Both the position numbers and the translations under genes were made by a program. Positions 58,370 to 64,000 of a stretch of 64,000 nt of DNA are shown piece after piece. Every line of letters starts with the position of its first letter. The stretch's first letter is position 1. The notes under the pieces were generated by a model that did no database searches, was not told the DNA's origin, and saw only the letters and a list, made by a program, of their open reading frames with translations. The DNA is from an uncultured Rubripirellula sp. GTDB taxonomy: Bacteria > Planctomycetota > Planctomycetia > Pirellulales > Pirellulaceae. The DNA is taken from contig CALJHC010000001.1 in NCBI GenBank assembly GCA_938075415.1, positions 186,001 through 250,000 of the forward strand, in the 5' to 3' direction.

Positions 58370-60310
58370 ATGATAAGTCGTCAATTGAAGAACCTTTCCA
58401 GCGGTCCCATTCTCGCGAGCCATTCACATTTGGCTTGTGCGCTCTTGCTAACACTTCTCGGAATTAGCTTTAGCAATCCAAAAACGTTGGCAGCAAAACA
58501 GCCCAATATCCTCTGGATCTTCGCTGAAGATACCTCGCCCTGGATGGGCTGCTATGGAGACGAGGTTAATCGCGGCCAAACTCCAAACATTGACTCCCTT
58601 GCAAATCAAGGTATTCGTTTTTCACAAGCGTTTGTGCCAGCGCCGGTTTGCTCGGCCTGCCGATCAGCGTTGATGGCCGGTCAAAGCCAAATTCGCTTTA
58701 ACGCACATGAACATCGCTCTTCACGCGGACCAGTGACCATTGAGCTTCCTGCTGACCTAAAACTGCTTCCACAACTAATGATGGAATCGGGGTACTTCAC
58801 ATTCAACATGGGCAAGACAGATTACAACTTTGCGTGGGATCAAGAACGCGTTTATTCGTTACTTCAAAACACTCGGCAGAATATTCCGTGGCGCGAAATT
58901 AAAAAACAACAACCTTTCTTTGGGCAGGTACAAACTGCTGGCGGGAAGAATAACACGAAGCAGTTCCCGGCAGCCAGAAAGACAAACCCAAGTAACGTTG
59001 TGGTGCCACCTGATTATCCGCAGAACGATCTCTATCACGAAGTCGTGGCCGAGCATTACGATTCAATACGTAAAGACGATGATTTCATTGGTCAGATTCT
59101 CAAGCAGCTCGACGAAAACGGTTTACGTGAAAATACCATCATCGTCTATTTCTCGGATCACGGTGCAAATCATTTAGTTCGGCACAAGCAAATGCCAACC
59201 GAGGGAGGATTGCATGTGCCCTTCATTATCGCTGGCCCAGACCCCTACGTGCCGGCCACATCTGTGCGTGATGACCTTGTTAACATGCTGGATTTGACCG
59301 CCACAACGCTGGCTTGGGCAGGCATTGAACGACCTTCTTGGTACGAGGGACAAAATCTGTTTGCTGAAAAACTTATCCCACGAAGCGCCGTGTTTTCGGC
59401 AAAAGATCGACTCGACCACACAATTGATCGTGTGCGTAGTGTTCGAAGCGATCGCTTCCGATACACTCGAAATTACAAAACGGATCGCATCTTTTTACAG
59501 CCGCAATACCGAGATAAACAAGATTACGTCATCAACCTTCGAGATCTGTATTCATCCGGAAAACTCTCTGACAAACTGAAAGAAATTTACTTTGGCGAGC
59601 GACCAAATGAAGAGCTGTATGACATCAAATCAGATCCCTCTCAATTATTCAATCTCGCCAAAGAACCGACTTACGCAAAAGAGGTACAACTGCATCGCGC
59701 ACTCTTGGATACTTGGTTAGATAAAGGAGATACCGGTGCAACCGAGGAACCCTCCGAGGAATTGGCGTATCAGGCGAGCGGACAAAAATGGGGTGAGGGT
59801 GTAAACCCTGAATATGAATCCGTTCGAGCAGACCGAGATGGCGATGGACTATCTGACGAATGGGAAAGAATTAATGGACGATCACCAAGTGACGGCAGAA
59901 TACTGTTCACGTTTGATTGTGGTGGTTGGCAAACGGAAGGTTGGACAGGTGACGAAGAACTTGAAAACTTGGCTGGATTCTTAGGTTACCTTGAATTTCA
60001 GCTGCCTGATGGAAATGGCAATATCAGACGCGATGGTTTGAGTATCATTCCAAGCCAACACCCAAAATCATGGATGATCCGTGCCAAGGCAACTTCGGAT
60101 ACACGAGTAAAACTCTTCGCTTCTTTCAGTAAACAGGACAAGCGAACGCTCATCGCGGACCTAATGCTTCCGGGGAATCAGACCAGACAAAACATTCCGA
60201 TATCCAACACGATCAAGACACAGTCTTGGGGGAATCTTGTTGCATTAGAAATCCAATTCGATTCCAAGCCACAAACCCGAATCGAATTGGATTCCATCTC
60301 TGCGAGGTGA
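58370..60310 (+). CDS. Secreted sulfatase with variant CSACR motif and calcium-binding-like C-terminal extension
   Basis: 646 residues, signal peptide LACALLLTLLGISFSNPKTLA, mature start KQPNILWIFAEDTSPWMGCYG. The active-site motif is C94-S-A-C-R-S-A-L-M-A-G. The usual Pro of CxPxR is Ala, a form that anaerobic-type maturases (anSME) accept; activity is therefore still plausible. After the core, about residues 484-500 read DRDGDGLSDEWE (thrombospondin type-3-like, calcium-binding), followed by a beta-rich 130-residue domain. It is exported and may act on a sulfated glycan. A 14-bp tandem repeat lies just after the stop. Confidence 0.9.
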   Translation: MISRQLKNLSSGPILASHSHLACALLLTLLGISFSNPKTLAAKQPNILWIFAEDTSPWMGCYGDEVNRGQTPNIDSLANQGIRFSQAFVPAPVCSACRSALMAGQSQIRFNAHEHRSSRGPVTIELPADLKLLPQLMMESGYFTFNMGKTDYNFAWDQERVYSLLQNTRQNIPWREIKKQQPFFGQVQTAGGKNNTKQFPAARKTNPSNVVVPPDYPQNDLYHEVVAEHYDSIRKDDDFIGQILKQLDENGLRENTIIVYFSDHGANHLVRHKQMPTEGGLHVPFIIAGPDPYVPATSVRDDLVNMLDLTATTLAWAGIERPSWYEGQNLFAEKLIPRSAVFSAKDRLDHTIDRVRSVRSDRFRYTRNYKTDRIFLQPQYRDKQDYVINLRDLYSSGKLSDKLKEIYFGERPNEELYDIKSDPSQLFNLAKEPTYAKEVQLHRALLDTWLDKGDTGATEEPSEELAYQASGQKWGEGVNPEYESVRADRDGDGLSDEWERINGRSPSDGRILFTFDCGGWQTEGWTGDEELENLAGFLGYLEFQLPDGNGNIRRDGLSIIPSQHPKSWMIRAKATSDTRVKLFASFSKQDKRTLIADLMLPGNQTRQNIPISNTIKTQSWGNLVALEIQFDSKPQTRIELDSISAR

Positions 60311-60863
60311 GATGAAGTAGGAGAATAAAAATTGCGTGACCAAGGATGCCTGACCAATGATGCGTAACCAAGGATGCGTGACCAATGATGCCTGACCAAT
60401 AAAATTCGCTACAACATCCAAGCAAATGGAGGAAAGCGATCGACAGTTCATCGGCTGCGATGTGAACTGCAGTCCCTATCAGCGGGTGGAACCTCTCGCT
60501 TCCCCCACCCATGCAGACCATGTGTCAATTATCCATCAGGGGTAAGACGCTGCGGGATGTTGCCACAAAATGGGGATTAGGGCACCTGTTGCCCCCCAAC
60601 GGCTTGAGTCATTGCACTCCTTGGAGGAAAACCCATAATGATCGTCCCTGATTGGGGAGTCACGTGAAACGAGTCACTTGAGTTGAGCAGTTAGCGTTTA
60701 ACTGAGTTGATGTGGAGACACACTGGTTGCCCGATTCCACTTAGCAACGGCAGACAAGGAAGTCATAGGTAGTTTTGGCGGGTGACTCACCCTGATTGAT
60801 TCTGACTTCTGAATGATTTCCTTCTTATCTATCTGCAACAGCATTCCTTCTGCCCTATCAACG
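60311..60863. other. Intergenic region between sulfatase and thioredoxin-like gene
   Basis: About 550 bp. Apart from the 14-bp repeat array there is no supported gene. Minus-strand frames that read through the array are artefacts of the repeat. A region with ctccttggagg (60617-60627, palindromic-like) is too short to call. Confidence 0.45.
60333..60400 (+). repeat. 14-bp tandem repeat after a sulfatase
   Basis: About 4.9 copies. The units are ccaaggatgcctga, ccaatgatgcgtaa, ccaaggatgcgtga and ccaatgatgcctga, with a partial copy on each side. 'aagg' and 'aatg' alternate, giving a 28-bp higher-order unit, so the array probably grew by 28-bp duplication. 14 is not a multiple of 3, so it does not encode a peptide repeat. 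Confidence 0.9.
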
Positions 60864-61433
60864 ATGTTCCCTTCCCGAAACAAAATTATCACCCTCTGCA
60901 TCTGCTGTGTTGCATTGAGCATTTTGCCCGCGACCAGCTTTGGAATGAAAATTTTGAAGAAGGGTGATACCGTTGGCATCTTCTATGTCACCAAAATCGC
61001 AGGGGCTGAAGCTGATGGAGTCGAACCTGGGCAACGCCTTTGTTACCGATGCCGATATGGTTCACGACCCATTGTGATGATATTTGCTCGCAAGACTGGA
61101 CGTCGACTTACCGATTTAGTCCAGTACCTTGATCAAGCAATCGCCGTGAACCCCAACGCGCGGTTGAAGGGATTGGTAACACTATTGGGCAAGGACCAAC
61201 GAGTCTTAAAGGAGGCTGCTCAAGAAGTTGCAGATACCGCATTGGTCAAGGAAATACCCGTCGCAATCGCTACCGAACAAGGCATCCGCTCCAATCAGTA
61301 CCAACTACCCGAGGATGCAGAAGTCACCATAGTCGTTGCCAAAGATAGCCGAGTTGTTCATACACTCGTTTTCGATGTAAACGAAATTGATCTGGCGACC
61401 ATCGAAGGTGAAGTCTCTCAACTTATCCGCTGA
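60864..61433 (+). CDS. Secreted thioredoxin-like protein with CYRC motif
   Basis: 189 residues from the ATG at 60864; an in-frame ATG at 60813 adds 17 residues. Signal peptide KIITLCICCVALSILPATSFG. The mature part begins with a strand/helix pattern GDTVGIFYVTKIAG, then GQRLCYRCRYGSRPIVMIFAR: a Cys-Tyr-Arg-Cys pair at the position of a thioredoxin active site, followed by a thioredoxin-like second half (PVAIATEQGIRSNQYQLPEDAEVTI). It could be an exported redox or metal-linked protein; the family is planctomycete-typical, without a proven role. Confidence 0.75.
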   Translation: MFPSRNKIITLCICCVALSILPATSFGMKILKKGDTVGIFYVTKIAGAEADGVEPGQRLCYRCRYGSRPIVMIFARKTGRRLTDLVQYLDQAIAVNPNARLKGLVTLLGKDQRVLKEAAQEVADTALVKEIPVAIATEQGIRSNQYQLPEDAEVTIVVAKDSRVVHTLVFDVNEIDLATIEGEVSQLIR

Positions 61434-62258
61434 GGCATCGATCGCGATTTGATCACACATCCTGGTGCATGCCTCGCCCAGACGCGCATTGATTCCCAGC
61501 TGATCCATCTCTCGAGGTCTGGTTTTGCTGCAACGTCATCACCATTGCGAAGTCCTCCCTCGACGAAACTAGCGTTCTCAAAATGCTAGTCTTGTTAGTT
61601 GATTTCCAACGTTAAAAACTCTCAATCTAGGGCAAACCGGATGGAAGCACCTTGTTTCCGTTGCGGAGGGCAGACCGTGCTTGCCAACTTGCGAACCGGC
61701 CCGTCGTCAACGCCTACCGACCGCGAGAGTCCAAGGTCATTCGCTGATCCGGAAATCTATCGGTTGAGAGATCCAGTGATTTCAAAACAGATAAAATCTG
61801 ACCGCCCTTAGTACTCTCAACCAATGAGGCTAAAAAATGCAATAATTGGCTGATTTCCCGATAAATCAAAGGGTTCCTCACCAATCCATTGCCAAAAGGC
61901 AGAGGACAGGGGATCACACCCTTGAATGCGCAGCGTCATTCCATATCGCTCTACATTTGCATGACGGAGACTTGCCGGAGGCGTGTTAGCAAGCGGGTCC
62001 TTCGCGGGACTTAGCAAATTGTTACATTAATGGCTTCGTCCGATCCGTCGAACTATTTAAACGGTTGAGAATCCGAGCGCGGTGAATAATCTAGAGCCAG
62101 CCTCTTTCTTGAGATGTTGGCGAAATCCTGGAATCAAACTTGCTACCGAGTGATTCTTGATTCATCCAGAGCAAGTTCGGGATGGCAATATGAACAAGAC
62201 CCTCAGAAACGATCAGTCAAGCTTCGAACTCCAACGCCCGCGTTGCTAACTCGCCAAC
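61434..62258. other. Long intergenic region, possible interspersed element
   Basis: 825 bp without a supported gene. A minus-strand frame at 61817-62017 (VERYGMTLRIQGCDPLSSAF) and the neighbouring segment 61960-62030 (gtgttagcaagcgggtcctt and on) look like a planctomycete repeat, but this cannot be tested from one copy. No hairpin with a T-tract is evident. Confidence 0.35.
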
Positions 62259-64000
62259 ATGTCGAAATCGCTATCTGATCGTTGGGCGAATGGCGTTTTA
62301 GCAAAACGTTGGTGGTTACTGATTGGTTGGTTGCTAGTTGCTGTCAGTATTCGCCTGATCGCACCCTCATGGGACGATGTGGCATTCGATGGTGACTTTG
62401 ACTACTTACCCGCAGAAATGAGTAGTGTTGCTGGTGGGCGGTTGCTTGATCAGGCATTTCCAGAAACCCGAAGTCGAAGTCAGATTGTCCTCGTTTTGGG
62501 TCGGGATGAGGACAAACTGCAAAAAAATGATGAGATCGTCTCCTTCGATTTATTGCGGCGACTGCATCACCGCTTCGGCGAACTCTGCTGGAAGCGAGCA
62601 CTCAGCCTTGGTTATCAGGGTGGACCTCCAAGCGATACGGCGTCAGGCAGATGGATCCAACTCGCAAAGGAATCATTTGACCGAGCAATTGATGCTGATG
62701 TCAATTTCTATGAACGGGTAGCAGACCAACTACCTGAGGATGCGGCGAGTCCACGGGAACCAAGACTGGCGATTGCTTTTTACGATCGCGGCAACCTATT
62801 GGAACTGATGGGCGCCGAGGATGATGCGGTAGGAAGTGATTTTGAGTCGGCGCTGGTGTTGCTACCCGAGCTACCCAAACTGGTTCCGAGAATCGAAGAC
62901 CGAGACCTGACGGTATGGGATCCACTTCTCGATTTAGTCTCCTACGATGACTCCTTAATCGGGGTGAGCCTCACACATCCCAATGCAAACCTCTTGGTCA
63001 TGCAGCTCTCCAGCGAGCTTGCTGCAACCAGCAACATCGCCATGGTGGAAGCCGTTGAGAAGATGCTCAACGACATTCGGTCCTACAGCATGCGTTACAC
63101 GACGCCGGGCTTAAAACTTAAAATGACAGGTTCCGCCGCGGTCGGTGGGGAGACATTACTGGCTTCTCGTGATGCAATTCGCTACACCGAGTGGATCACG
63201 GTTGCGATGATCTTGGTCATCCTCTCAGCAGTCTATCGCGCGCCACTTCTCGTCGTGATCCCCATGATCTCCATTGCGTTCGCGGTCGTCGTTTCGACGT
63301 CCTTGGTATCACTGCTAACCCATTGGTCAGTCACGGGTATTATTCCAGGTTTAGACCTTCGTATTTTTACGACCAGCCGCATTTTTGTCGTCGTCATCTT
63401 ATTCGGGGCCGGAACGGATTACTGTTTATTTCTGATCGCGAGACTACGGGAAGAAGCACTGCGTCTTCCCTGGGATCAAGCTTGCCACACTGCGTTAAAG
63501 GGTGTTTTGGGTGCGTTGCTCGGCAGTGCATTAACCACCGTAGTTGGGTTGGGAATGTTGTGGATTGCCAGCTACGGAAAGTTTCATTACACCGGTCCAA
63601 TCATTGCGATTTGCCTACTTGTCGGATTGATGATCTGCACAAGCCTCACTCCCGCGCTGATTTACGCCATCGGTCCGAAAGTATTTTGGCCGGCAAAAGT
63701 ATCACCGGAGCAGATGAAGCCTCGAATAGGATTCTTTCAATCCTCCTCCGGTTCGGTATCACCAGCGAATGGCTTCTGGAGCTGGATCGCACTGACCCTT
63801 ACCCGGCATCCATTGACCACCCTATTGATTGGACTGGGCCTGCTGGTGCTGCCGGGTTGGTATGGTTTGAAAAACGAGCAGCAGGTCACCTACGACCTCA
63901 GCAGTCAACTAAATCGTTCTTCTGAAAGCAGGCAAGGCCTGCGATTACTGGCCAAGCATTTTGACGTTGGGAAAATTAATCCGGTCACACTTTTAATCGT
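62259..64000 (+). CDS. MMPL/RND-family membrane transporter, 3' end cut by window
   Basis: 580 codons visible from the ATG at 62259; the frame is open to the right edge with no stop, so the gene continues. First helix about residues 18-34 (WWLLIGWLLVAVSIRLI), a large soluble domain (about 45-300) including SFDLLRRLHHRFGEL and GVSLTHPNANLLVMQLSSE. Then come several helices (ITVAMILVILSAVYRAPLLVV; the MMPL block LFGAGTDYCLFLIARLREE with GTDY near 386) and TTVVGLGMLWIA. MMPL proteins export lipids, hydrophobic compounds or metals using the proton gradient. The start has no clear Shine-Dalgarno. This is half of a usual RND/MMPL length, so a second half is expected to the right. Confidence 0.88.
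   Translation, partial: MSKSLSDRWANGVLAKRWWLLIGWLLVAVSIRLIAPSWDDVAFDGDFDYLPAEMSSVAGGRLLDQAFPETRSRSQIVLVLGRDEDKLQKNDEIVSFDLLRRLHHRFGELCWKRALSLGYQGGPPSDTASGRWIQLAKESFDRAIDADVNFYERVADQLPEDAASPREPRLAIAFYDRGNLLELMGAEDDAVGSDFESALVLLPELPKLVPRIEDRDLTVWDPLLDLVSYDDSLIGVSLTHPNANLLVMQLSSELAATSNIAMVEAVEKMLNDIRSYSMRYTTPGLKLKMTGSAAVGGETLLASRDAIRYTEWITVAMILVILSAVYRAPLLVVIPMISIAFAVVVSTSLVSLLTHWSVTGIIPGLDLRIFTTSRIFVVVILFGAGTDYCLFLIARLREEALRLPWDQACHTALKGVLGALLGSALTTVVGLGMLWIASYGKFHYTGPIIAICLLVGLMICTSLTPALIYAIGPKVFWPAKVSPEQMKPRIGFFQSSSGSVSPANGFWSWIALTLTRHPLTTLLIGLGLLVLPGWYGLKNEQQVTYDLSSQLNRSSESRQGLRLLAKHFDVGKINPVTLLI

Noticed and set aside
60178-60521. Minus-strand frames reading through the 14-bp repeats
   Set aside because: They arise from the repeat array in several frames (14 is not a multiple of 3), which is not typical of real genes.
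63191-63925. 244-codon plus-strand frame inside the MMPL gene
   Set aside because: It is another frame of a clearly coding MMPL sequence with the GTDY motif in the other frame; Arg/His/Ser-rich shadow translation.

Overview
The window looks like a chromosomal piece of a marine-type planctomycete (Pirellulales / Rhodopirellula-like). No rRNA or other phylogenetic marker is present, so this rests on gene content: five formylglycine-type sulfatases spread over 64 kb, DUF1080, DUF6807 and DUF3500 secreted proteins, an SHD1-domain protein, Gfo/Idh/MocA oxidoreductases with Tat signals, planctomycete-style Ser/Thr kinases, very large unique membrane and secreted proteins, roughly balanced GC, short operons and wide intergenic spaces. 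No phage, IS element, CRISPR array, rRNA or tRNA was recognised.

Layout. 1-6.2 kb: the 3' part of a cobalamin-pathway CobL-type methyltransferase, then two overlapping genes for sugar activation (a GalU-like nucleotidyltransferase and a 1103-residue GHMP-kinase/UDP-sugar-pyrophosphorylase fusion), then a convergent YceH. 6.4-9.6 kb: a sulfatase, a DciA (DUF721) helicase-loader gene and what looks like a decayed DUF1080-like gene. 9.6-14.9 kb: a complete manganese uptake locus, mntR divergent from mntABCD, with two operator-like palindromes between them; both permeases carry a C-terminal DtxR/MntR-like domain that keeps most metal ligands. 15-20 kb: a sulfatase, a Gfo/Idh/MocA oxidoreductase plus DUF6807 pair, and a small hypothetical protein. 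20-29 kb: a TPR-redoxin protein, glgC, a ferredoxin-NADP reductase, an SHD1 protein, hemG and a Ser/Thr kinase. 29-41 kb: a sulfatase, a 2007-residue polytopic membrane protein, a membrane-anchored Ser/Thr kinase and a DUF3500 protein with a very clear terminator. 41-49 kb: a membrane-anchored HMA-like protein behind a two-hairpin leader, a CbiX-type chelatase, a 936-residue secreted protein of unknown function, argH, a two-TM protein and a GrpB-family protein. 49-64 kb: a histidine kinase with a c-type heme motif in its sensor domain, two more sulfatases, DUF1080, an M49-like peptidase, a TolC-family protein, a thioredoxin-like CxxC protein and an MMPL/RND transporter cut by the right edge.

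How the parts work together. The sulfatases, DUF1080, DUF6807, DUF3500 and Gfo/Idh/MocA proteins fit exported or sugar-related functions for using sulfated polysaccharides. CobL and CbiX belong to corrinoid/siroheme metabolism but lie 41 kb apart. The strongest candidate for an under-described system is the Mn locus, where the MntR sensor fold is present three times: once as the repressor and twice fused to the transporter pore subunits. Secondary candidates are the kinase/pyrophosphorylase fusion with its overlapping nucleotidyltransferase, the heme-c histidine kinase, the HMA-like protein with its structured leader, and the 2007-residue membrane protein.
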